From: Atribacterota bacterium
GTDB lineage: Bacteria > Atribacterota > Phoenicimicrobiia > Phoenicimicrobiales > Stramentimicrobiaceae
DNA length: 5,114 bases
Direction of reading: 5' to 3'
Assembly (NCBI GenBank): GCA_028696495.1
Contig: JAQVGY010000019.1
Span: forward strand, 6,548 to 11,661
Part shown: piece by piece, positions 1-4,819 of the stretch
How positions within the stretch are numbered: position 1 is the first letter of the stretch
How the letters are laid out: every line of letters starts with the position of its first letter
Notes under the pieces: model-generated
The model's input: the letters and a program-made list of their open reading frames with translations, nothing else
What the model was told of the DNA's origin: nothing
The model's database searches: none
Program-made: the position numbers and the translations under genes

Positions 1-168
1 CGCAGTAACAATTAAATTTAAGGTTTATGGTATTGGTTTTTAGTTAAAAAATTTATGGATTAATAATATTTTTTCAAAAACATTTACTGTCCCCATTGCT
101 AAAAACTTAAAACTATGAACTGAAAGCTATATTGCCTTCACTTATTTCTACAGAAAAAGAAAATTTTT
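1..168. other. A+T-rich intergenic stretch, no clear gene
   Basis: I see no RNA gene and no convincing ORF here. The frame starting at base 2 is open from the window edge to a TAG at 41-43 (tail AVTIKFKVYGIGF) and could be the last codons of a gene lying upstream, but 13 codons are too few to judge. The stretch 81-97 reads catttactgtccccatt; its complement has a ggggacagt core of a kind I associate with dispersed repeats, but only one copy is present, so it stays unassigned. No U-tailed hairpin is evident before the promoter that follows. Confidence 0.4.
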
Positions 169-197
169 TTGACCGGAATTAGTATTTTTGCTATAAA
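169..197 (+). promoter_or_regulatory. sigma-70/A-type promoter for the tautomerase gene
   Basis: The -35 box TTGACC (169-174, five of six to TTGACA) and the -10 box TATAAA (192-197, five of six to TATAAT) are separated by exactly 17 bases. Transcription should start near 204, giving a 5' leader of about 68 bases. Within that leader, 206-214 and 232-240 form an inverted repeat (eight of nine pairs, 17-base spacer), which might be a weak hairpin or an operator half-site pair. The assignment rests on sequence match and spacing only. Confidence 0.7.
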
Positions 198-271
198 ATA
201 GTAAAATACACCATATAAATATTACTAAATGATGGTATATTACTTTTTATAATAGAAAGGAGGTTCTTATT

Positions 272-460
272 GTGCCAATTTTACAAATAGAGATATTGAA
301 AGGCAGAACAGTAGAGCAGAAAAGGGAGATGGTAAAGAAGGTCACTGAAGCTGTTTCCGAAACCCTTAATTGCCCTAAAGATGCAGTAAGTATTATTATC
401 AGAGAAATGGAAACAGAAAATTTTGCTAAAGCTGGGAAACTTAGAAGTGATAATAATTAA
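272..460 (+). CDS. 4-oxalocrotonate tautomerase family enzyme
   Basis: This is a 62-codon gene starting with GTG at 272, set 8 bases after a strong Shine-Dalgarno site (GAAAGGAGG, 255-263). After removal of Met the protein starts with Pro-1, the catalytic base of the tautomerase superfamily, and reads PILQIEILKGR, so Arg-11 is also kept. The 61-residue mature length and the beta-alpha-beta pattern match the 4-OT family, which works as hexamers of small subunits in the cytoplasm and catalyses keto-enol tautomerisation of 2-hydroxymuconate-like acids. Phe-50 of the canonical active site is present (ENFAKAG), but position 39, Arg in the xylene-pathway enzyme, is Ser here, while Arg occurs at 43. 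The AKAGKLRSD end resembles the Bacillus YwhB-type paralogues. No aromatic-degradation genes lie nearby, so the true substrate is unknown. It is likely co-transcribed with the membrane-protein gene that follows. Confidence 0.9.
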   Translation: MPILQIEILKGRTVEQKREMVKKVTEAVSETLNCPKDAVSIIIREMETENFAKAGKLRSDNN

Positions 461-513
461 TAATAGTTTTTACTGAGTCCATTTGTATCCGTTAAAACCT
501 TAAAAGGAGAACG

Positions 514-987
514 ATAAGTATAAGATTTTTTAATGAGATAGTTGCTATATTCAATAATAAGATAATAACGATTGCCATTGTTGCCGGGATTGTTAATCAG
601 GCAATCAAATTAATGTTATTTTTTATTACTGAGAAGAAATGGGATTCAGAAAGATTCTTTGGTGCAGGTGGAATGCCCAGTACCCATGTTGCTCTCTCGG
701 TAAGTGTAGCAGTTTCAATTGGCTTTAAAGAGGGCTGGGACTCTGCTATGTTTGCCTTAGCCAGTGTTATGGCAATAGTAATTATGGCTGATGCCGCAGG
801 AGTAAGAAGAGCGACCGGTGAACAGGCAAAAGTATTGAATAAGCTATTGCTGACATTTTTTAAAGAAGATAGATTTAAAAATGAACGCATGCAGGAATTC
901 ATAGGACATACACCATTTGAGGTAATTGTAGGTGCCATTATTGGTCTGGTAATAGCGACTGTACTTTCTATCTATTTTTATTTCTAA
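514..987 (+). CDS. divergent PAP (DUF212/YuiD-type) membrane protein, probable AUA start
   Basis: A small integral membrane protein of the divergent PAP2 family, distantly related to membrane acid phosphatases and haloperoxidases; its substrate is not established. Family marks are GAGGMPSTH (residues 50-58 of the 157-residue form, the GGMPSxH signature), DAAGVRRATGEQ (93-104) and GHTPFEV (131-137). Hydrophobic segments lie near the N-terminus, around 59-72, at 77-92 and at 135-157. The first in-frame ATG is at 613, but starting there would remove the first membrane helix. The frame stays open back to 496 with no ATG, GTG or TTG. A clear Shine-Dalgarno site (AAAGGAGA, 503-510) sits just before ATA at 514. 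That start gives 157 residues beginning (M)SIRFFNEIV, close to the roughly 158 of Bacillus YuiD. AUA initiation is very rare, so a base error or mutation at 516 is possible. Family call is secure; the start is less so. Confidence 0.8.
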   Translation: MSIRFFNEIVAIFNNKIITIAIVAGIVNQAIKLMLFFITEKKWDSERFFGAGGMPSTHVALSVSVAVSIGFKEGWDSAMFALASVMAIVIMADAAGVRRATGEQAKVLNKLLLTFFKEDRFKNERMQEFIGHTPFEVIVGAIIGLVIATVLSIYFYF

Positions 988-1088
988 TTAAAATAATAAC
1001 TTTATCATTCTTTACCCTTAATTATTTTTCTTAGACTGAGCAAAGAATGGTAATCGATATTTTTACTAAAAGATAGGGAAATATATTT
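988..1088. other. intergenic gap with an 8-base inverted repeat
   Basis: cattcttt (1006-1013) and aaagaatg (1042-1049) are complementary but 28 bases apart and lack a U-tract, so this is not a convincing terminator. A weak promoter-like pair (TAGACT 1032-1037, GATATT 1056-1061, 18-base spacer) could serve the next gene. The ribosome binding site for that gene is modest (AGGGAA, 1075-1080). Confidence 0.25.
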
Positions 1089-1976
1089 ATGGACTATAAT
1101 TTGAGTAAAAAAGAGATTGATGAGCTAAAAAAAGCGCAGCAAGATGAATTAGTAGGAGAGCAGGTGTATTGCAGGCTGGCTCAGTTGACAAAAAACCCCC
1201 ATAATTCAAAAATACTAACCAGGATATGCAATGAAGAGAAAAAGCATGCCGAAATATTTAAAAAGTATACTAAAACAGATTTACAGGTAGACCGGTTTAA
1301 AGTATTTTTCTATGTTTTTATAGCCCGGATATTTGGCTTAACTTTTGGTATCAAACTACAGGAGAGGAGCGAAGAGGAGGCTCAGAAAAACTATAAAGCG
1401 ATGCTTAATGTTATACCGGAGATGAAAGATATAATTGCAGATGAAGAAAAACACGAAGCAGAACTGATAGACATGATTTATGAAGAAAAACTATCCTATA
1501 TGAGCTCAGTGGTTTTGGGGTTGAACGATGCTCTGGTGGAACTAACCGGTGCACTGGCAGGCTTTACCTTTTCTGTTCAGAATTCGAGAATAATAGCTCT
1601 TTTAGGACTCATTACCGGTATTTCTGCATCCCTGTCTATGGCGGCAAGTGAGTATCTATCCAACAAAGCAGAACAGGATCCGGAAGAACATAAGAGAGCA
1701 GGTAAGTCGGCACTCTATACCGGGATTGCTTATATCGTGACCGTAATAGCCCTGATTACTCCTTATTTCTTAATTAATAATTATTTCTACAGTCTTGCTA
1801 TCACTGTGGTAGTAGCGCTAACCATTATCTTTGTGTTTAATTATTATATCTCTGTTGTCAATGATTATAATTTTAAAAAGAGATTTTTAGAAATGGCTTT
1901 TATCAGCATGGGAGTAGCGGCACTCTCCTTTCTTATTGGCTATTTAGTAAAAACTTTTTTAGGATTTGAATTATAA
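1089..1976 (+). CDS. rubrerythrin-VIT1 fusion, probable Fe/Mn exporter
   Basis: This 295-residue protein joins an N-terminal ferritin-like (erythrin) domain to a C-terminal VIT1/CCC1 transporter domain, as in the MbfA/EVIT type of bacterial iron exporter. Residues 1-135 carry diiron-type signatures: Glu-24, Glu-50xxHis-53 (EEKKH), the acidic stretch 93-97, and Glu-119xxHis-122 (EEKH). The VIT part starts at about 138 and has five predicted membrane helices (about 138-162, 167-188, 208-229, 233-256, 267-290). It includes the family motif GLNDALVELTGALAG (144-158) and the SMAASEYLS segment (183-191) after helix 2, with the metal-path Met and Glu. The loop between helices 2 and 3 is short, as expected when the erythrin domain takes over the metal-sensing role of the cytosolic loop found in plant VIT1. 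By family knowledge it exports Fe(II) or Mn(II) at the inner membrane and protects against iron or peroxide stress. ATG at 1089 is the only sensible start. Confidence 0.9.
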   Translation: MDYNLSKKEIDELKKAQQDELVGEQVYCRLAQLTKNPHNSKILTRICNEEKKHAEIFKKYTKTDLQVDRFKVFFYVFIARIFGLTFGIKLQERSEEEAQKNYKAMLNVIPEMKDIIADEEKHEAELIDMIYEEKLSYMSSVVLGLNDALVELTGALAGFTFSVQNSRIIALLGLITGISASLSMAASEYLSNKAEQDPEEHKRAGKSALYTGIAYIVTVIALITPYFLINNYFYSLAITVVVALTIIFVFNYYISVVNDYNFKKRFLEMAFISMGVAALSFLIGYLVKTFLGFEL

Positions 1977-2079
1977 TAGATAAGAGCTTGATTTCCGCCA
2001 TACTGATCACAGATAATGTTACAAATATATTATTTTAATATTTTTTAGCAAATATATTACAAAATATTTTGATTTTCCC
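1977..2079. other. A+T-rich spacer with an 11-base direct repeat
   Basis: caaatatatta occurs at 2022-2032 and again at 2049-2059, with starts 27 bases apart, just upstream of the -35 box at 2080. It could be a regulator-binding pair or an UP-element-like A+T tract, or chance in such A+T-rich DNA. No terminator hairpin is visible after the exporter gene. Confidence 0.3.
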
Positions 2080-2108
2080 TTGACATTCAAGAAAGCAATG
2101 GTTAACAT
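2080..2108 (+). promoter_or_regulatory. promoter of the attenuator leader
   Basis: A perfect -35 box TTGACA (2080-2085) is followed after 17 bases by TAACAT (2103-2108), which keeps T1, A2, A5 and T6 of the -10 consensus. Transcription would begin near 2115, about 23 bases before the leader ATG. The short distance to a leader ORF is typical of attenuated operons. Confidence 0.6.
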
Positions 2109-2137
2109 ATAACAAAATAATTATAAGAGTTTTGATT

Positions 2138-2242
2138 ATGTTGAAAAAGAAAAATATAGCAAACCTAAAAAATAAAAATATTGTGAATTCATATTTCTTC
2201 TTCTATTTTATTCCTGAGGCAAATGCCTTTAGGGATTGGTAG
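2138..2242 (+). CDS. Phe/Tyr-rich leader peptide (34 residues)
   Basis: An ATG at 2138, with a weak Shine-Dalgarno site (AAGAG, 2125-2129, 8-base spacing), opens a 34-codon frame closed by TAG at 2240-2242. The peptide starts MLKKKNIANL and ends SYFFFYFIPEANAFRDW. Codons 19-24 (2192-2209) are TAT TTC TTC TTC TAT TTT, that is Tyr-Phe-Phe-Phe-Tyr-Phe, much like the FFFYF run of the E. coli pheST leader PheM. A further Phe and a Trp lie just before the stop. The codons for PEANAF double as the RNA arm of an antiterminator (2214-2228). The peptide itself is probably only a sensor: a ribosome that stalls on the Phe/Tyr codons when charged tRNA is scarce would leave that arm free. The start site is the least certain part; the codon run and the stop position carry the argument. 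Confidence 0.7.
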   Translation: MLKKKNIANLKNKNIVNSYFFFYFIPEANAFRDW

Positions 2243-2318
2243 GAGAAAATAAAAAGTCTCTAAGCAGACCACAGGCATTTACCTCAGAGAATCAGGTAAG
2301 AGCCTGTGGTCTTTTTTT
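2213..2318 (+). promoter_or_regulatory. transcription attenuator: competing antiterminator and terminator
   Basis: Three competing structures can be drawn. (a) A small hairpin of AGGC (2217-2220) with GCCT (2225-2228) around AAAT, extended by CCT/AGG (2213-2215 with 2231-2233). (b) An antiterminator in which 2214-2228 pairs with 2273-2287 at 14 of 15 positions (the only mismatch is C2220/A2281); inside it 2229-2235 region TTAGGGA can pair with TCTCTAA (2257-2263) with one G-U. (c) The terminator at 2266-2312. Structures b and c share bases 2273-2284, so they exclude each other. A ribosome stalled on the Phe/Tyr codons favours b and read-through; a ribosome at the stop codon at 2240 would cover 2222-2228 and favour c. 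This is the logic of the classical phe, trp and his attenuators. Confidence 0.7.
2266..2318 (+). terminator. attenuator terminator (intrinsic)
   Basis: agaccacaggc (2266-2276) pairs perfectly with gcctgtggtct (2302-2312). Above an A/A mismatch and a T-G pair, ttacct (2279-2284) pairs with aggtaa (2294-2299) around a 9-base loop. A run of seven T (2312-2318) follows. The stem is strong and G+C-rich against its surroundings, and is the termination state of the attenuator. Confidence 0.88.
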
Positions 2319-2322
2319 ATTT

Positions 2323-2357
2323 AACCACGGGTGATTATATTCATTCGTGGTTTTTTT
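2323..2357 (+). terminator. second, tandem intrinsic terminator
   Basis: aaccacg (2323-2329) pairs with cgtggtt (2346-2352). The stem can extend by five pairs (2330-2334 with 2341-2345, two of them G-U) to a 6-base loop. A T-run (2351-2357) follows, continued as gttttt. It lies only four bases after the U-tract of the first terminator. Its 5' arm (2324-2329) is also complementary to 2305-2310 in the 3' arm of that terminator. Confidence 0.75.
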
Positions 2358-2505
2358 GTTTTTAGAATTAAAGGAAAGGAGGAATGGATATGTAAAAAAG
2401 AGGAAACAAAGGAGCTATAGATTAGTTTTTGTTACTTGATAAGCGGTATTTGCTAAGATGGAATCTTTTGTCTAATAAAAAAATTTAAAAAATGAGGAGA
2501 AATTC
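2358..2505 (+). promoter_or_regulatory. leader of the M20 gene with a start-stop element and candidate promoter
   Basis: A near-perfect Shine-Dalgarno site (AAAGGAGG, 2375-2382) is followed at the ideal 7-base distance by ATG-TAA (2390-2395); an earlier ATG (2384) gives only Met-Asp-Met. A second Shine-Dalgarno-like run (AAAGGAG, 2408-2414) has no ATG after it. A possible promoter for the M20 gene is TTGATA (2436-2441) with TGGAAT (2459-2464), 17-base spacer, weak at the -10. The M20 gene's own ribosome site is GAGGAGA (2494-2500), 5 bases before its ATG. The first two sites could be remains of a lost gene or a working start-stop control element. Confidence 0.4.
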
Positions 2506-4005
2506 ATGAAAAGAAATATAACAGCAAAAATAGCAATTATTGTAGCATGTATATTAGTAATTAGTTTGAATTTAAACACTTTAGCTCAGGTTAATATTGA
2601 AGATGCCAAACAAACAGTGATTGGTTGGGCTGATGAGAATGCCGAACATATCAGTGAAATATCACATCAGATCTGGGAGTATGCCGAAGTGGGTTTAACA
2701 GAATTTAAGTCATCAGATCTTCTGGTTAGCGAATTGGAGAAGAGTGGCTTTGGCCTGGAAAGAGGACTGGCAGGAATGCCAACCAGTTTCGTGGGAACAT
2801 ATATCCATGGAACGGGAAAACCTGTTATAGGCATTCTGGCTGAATATGATGCTTTACCCAATGGACATAGCTGCGGGCACAATTTATTTGGTACCGGAAG
2901 TGTCTCCAGTGCTATCGCTTTAAAAGAGGCAATGGAAAAACACAATATTGATGGAACCATAAAACTATTTGGTACACCAACCGAAGACACCCATGGTGGA
3001 AAAGTATGGATGGCACGAGAAGGAGTCTTTGACGGGTGTGATGTATTTTTAAGCTGGCATCCGGGAACTAAAAATGATTGTAATTATGGTTCTAATTTAG
3101 CAGTGCAAATTTTAGAGGTTAAATATTTTGGGGTACCTTCCCATGCCGGAGCTGCACCAGAAAAGGGTCGTTCCGCGCTGGATGGATTAACTATAAGCTC
3201 TATTGCTATGGAATTTTTAAGGGAACATATGATTGAACCTATGAGAATACAATATATCATTACCGATGGAGGCCAGGCGCCTAACGTTGTTCCTGAATAT
3301 GCTCAGATGCGACTGGTGCTTCGTGGCCCTATGATGAAGGATATTGACGAATTACGGTCTCGAGACGGCGGGATAGATGATTGTCTGCGTGCCGGTGCTC
3401 TTGCCAGTGGGACAGATGTTACCATGCAGGTTGTTGGTGCTTTTTATAACAAGATACCCAATAGAACAGGTTCAGACCTGATAATAGAAAACATGAATTA
3501 TGTTGGAGCACCTGCCTTTACTGAAGAAGAAAATCAGTTTGTCCAGACTCTTGCTGACAAATATAATCTACCTTTAAGTGGTTTAGATAGCTCTATTCAC
3601 ATACCAATAGATGATACCGGTAAGGGTTCAGCTGATACCGGTGATGTCAGCTACATTGCTCCACTTATAGCCTTTAATACAACTACTTCTGCACCTGGTA
3701 CACCTGGTCATAGTTTAACAAATGTTGAGCAGGTAGGAATGTCCATTGGTTGGAAGGGTCTCGTATTTGCCACAAAAGTGCTGGCTTGTGCCGGTCTTGA
3801 TCTTTTAACCGATGAAGGGAAATTGTCAGCTGTTCAAAAGGAATTTCAGGAAAGAATGGAAGGGGTAGATTATCACCCTGTTATTCCTGCTGATTTATGG
3901 CCTCCCATTCCAAAAGAACAGCCAGCAGATTTTAAAGGACCGAATGTTCCAGATTTACCGGAAGCAGAAAAACCGGAATCACTTCTATACTGGAAAATAA
4001 AATAA
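2506..4005 (+). CDS. secreted M20-family metallo-amidohydrolase (AbgB/M20D-like)
   Basis: A 499-residue enzyme of the M20 peptidase/amidohydrolase clan, which removes acyl or aminobenzoyl groups from amino acids using one or two metal ions. An N-terminal signal peptide is visible (Lys-2, Arg-3, hydrophobic 9-22, likely cut after TLA at 27), so it probably acts outside the cytoplasmic membrane. Metal-site marks follow in order: EYDALPNGHSCGHN (113-126, with Cys-123 and His-125), PTEDTHGGK (158-166, with Glu-160 and Asp-161), WHPG (His-185), and PGHS (His-402). The lid/dimerisation domain starts near SHAGAAPEKGRSALD (212-226), and GSADTGDVS (374-382) is the usual late motif. The DALP-to-CGHN spacing is one residue shorter than the common DALPGIGHACGHN form. 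A proline-rich tail (460-499) follows the catalytic fold. The substrate is unknown: p-aminobenzoyl-glutamate, N-acyl amino acids and dipeptides are all possible. The Phe/Tyr attenuator upstream hints at aromatic amino-acid release, by inference only. Confidence 0.88.
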   Translation: MKRNITAKIAIIVACILVISLNLNTLAQVNIEDAKQTVIGWADENAEHISEISHQIWEYAEVGLTEFKSSDLLVSELEKSGFGLERGLAGMPTSFVGTYIHGTGKPVIGILAEYDALPNGHSCGHNLFGTGSVSSAIALKEAMEKHNIDGTIKLFGTPTEDTHGGKVWMAREGVFDGCDVFLSWHPGTKNDCNYGSNLAVQILEVKYFGVPSHAGAAPEKGRSALDGLTISSIAMEFLREHMIEPMRIQYIITDGGQAPNVVPEYAQMRLVLRGPMMKDIDELRSRDGGIDDCLRAGALASGTDVTMQVVGAFYNKIPNRTGSDLIIENMNYVGAPAFTEEENQFVQTLADKYNLPLSGLDSSIHIPIDDTGKGSADTGDVSYIAPLIAFNTTTSAPGTPGHSLTNVEQVGMSIGWKGLVFATKVLACAGLDLLTDEGKLSAVQKEFQERMEGVDYHPVIPADLWPPIPKEQPADFKGPNVPDLPEAEKPESLLYWKIK

Positions 4006-4041
4006 GATAATTTTATTATTTGGAATTACCTTTTTGAAATA

Positions 4042-4100
4042 GAAGTTAAACAGACAGGTGAGATTAAAATATAATTAATCTCACCTGTCTGTTTAACTTT
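4042..4100 (+). terminator. very long perfect hairpin after the M20 gene, probable terminator
   Basis: Bases 4043-4067 and 4075-4099 are a perfect 25-base inverted repeat around a 7-base loop (4068-4074); one more G-T pair at 4042/4100 is possible. The arm contains aacagacaggtgagatta. It lies 37 bases after the stop codon, where a terminator is expected, but the T-run after it is short (cttt then gtcc), so Rho-independent termination may be modest. The stem may instead guard the 3' end of the mRNA or be a small palindromic repeat. The opposite strand has no good T-tract either. Confidence 0.6.
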
Positions 4101-4214
4101 GTCCTCTATTATAAAGAAAGCATTTCCTATAATTCTATTTTTGTATCCAAACTCACTTTTTGTCGAGATATAAAATATATTTTAATTTTCTGTAAAAAAG
4201 AGAAGTTCCTTTGG

Positions 4215-4255
4215 TTGGCAAATATTTCTTAACAATATATAATATATCTTGTTAA
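4215..4255 (+). promoter_or_regulatory. strong promoter with a palindromic operator over its -10 box
   Basis: TTGGCA (4215-4220, five of six to the -35 consensus) and TATAAT (4238-4243, perfect) are 17 bases apart. An inverted repeat with ends TTAACAA (4229-4235) and TTGTTAA (4249-4255) and an A+T-rich centre is laid over the -10 box. This geometry fits a repressor site that blocks RNA polymerase. Transcription should begin near 4250, leaving an 87-base leader before the permease gene. The regulator is not in this window. Confidence 0.65.
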
Positions 4256-4336
4256 TGGCTGACAGTTTTTATAAAAAAGATATGGAAATATAAACTCATA
4301 GCTTATTGAATAAATAATCAAAAGGGGGAATAAGCG

Positions 4337-4819
4337 ATGTGGTCTTTCTGCTTAACAGCTATTTTATTAGCTTTATCATTTTTCTTTGATTGTTCTAAAA
4401 CTAAAAAAGCCCTTCTTCTGGCTTTTAAAAAATTTATCTTTATTTTACCCTCTTTCCTGATTATGCTTATCTTGATTTCTATTATTTTGTTTCTTTTTCC
4501 TCAGGAAAAGATTATCACCTATCTTAACTATGGGAGTGATATGGTAAATATTATTTTAGCTGCATTGATTGGCTCAATAACTGCTGTGCCAGGCTTTATT
4601 GCTTTTCCCTTAGCGGGTATACTGAGGGAACATGGCATATCCTATACCATTATTGCCTCTTTTACTACCACCCTGATGATGGTTGGTACCATTACCTTTC
4701 CTGTGGAAGCTACCTATCTGGGCAAAAGAGTTGCCCTTATCCGTAATGTTATTGGATTTATAATTGCAATAATTGTGGCATTATTGGTTGGTTTTTATTT
4801 TGGGGAGATTGCTTTATGA
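4337..4819 (+). CDS. half-permease, first subunit (PF03773/DUF318-like)
   Basis: A 160-residue, very hydrophobic protein with about five membrane spans (1-18, 33-54, 69-95, 104-126, 137-158). The stretch from FPQEKIITYLNY (54-65) through GSITAVPGFIAFPLAGIL (79-96) and the following FTTTLMMVGTITFPVE (109-124) resembles half of the DUF318/ArsP-type permease fold (PF03773). In single-chain members two such halves sit in one protein of roughly 300 or more residues; here each half has its own gene. A strong Shine-Dalgarno site (GGGGG 4324-4328, 8 bases before ATG) fixes the start. The stop overlaps the next gene's start (ATGA, 4816-4819), a sign of translational coupling and of a two-subunit membrane complex. 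The substrate is unknown; relatives have been linked to organoarsenical or other small-molecule export, but nothing here shows that. Confidence 0.7.
   Translation: MWSFCLTAILLALSFFFDCSKTKKALLLAFKKFIFILPSFLIMLILISIILFLFPQEKIITYLNYGSDMVNIILAALIGSITAVPGFIAFPLAGILREHGISYTIIASFTTTLMMVGTITFPVEATYLGKRVALIRNVIGFIIAIIVALLVGFYFGEIAL

Larger units (their letters stand above)
4006..4336. other. intergenic region between the amidohydrolase and the permease pair
   Basis: Besides the long hairpin at 4042-4100 and the promoter-palindrome at 4215-4255 listed separately, I see only A+T-rich sequence. A 12-codon ORF (ATG 4255 to TAA 4293) has no ribosome site. The permease gene's Shine-Dalgarno site is AAAGGGGGAA (4321-4330). 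Confidence 0.5.

Noticed and set aside
81..97. catttactgtccccatt as a piece of a dispersed or transposase-linked repeat
   Set aside because: Only one copy is present in the window and no transposase is near, so the link is only a resemblance.
597..938. Minus-strand ORF of 113 codons
   Set aside because: It lies wholly opposite the DUF212 gene, whose family motifs are clear, and its own translation shows no recognisable domain.
2213..2360. A T-box or metabolite riboswitch
   Set aside because: I found no T-box sequence (TGGNACC-type) or other known aptamer core, and the leader ORF with its Phe/Tyr codon run explains the terminator/antiterminator pair better.
2506..2550. Lipoprotein signal in the M20 protein (IVAC at residues 12-15)
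   Set aside because: The hydrophobic run before Cys-15 is only about four to six residues, too short, and a normal signal-peptidase I site after residue 27 fits better.
2667..2990. Minus-strand ORF of 107 codons
   Set aside because: It is antisense to the M20 catalytic core and has no ribosome site or family pattern.
4255..4293. 12-codon ORF just after the permease promoter
   Set aside because: It has no ribosome binding site and no informative codon run; length and composition fit chance.
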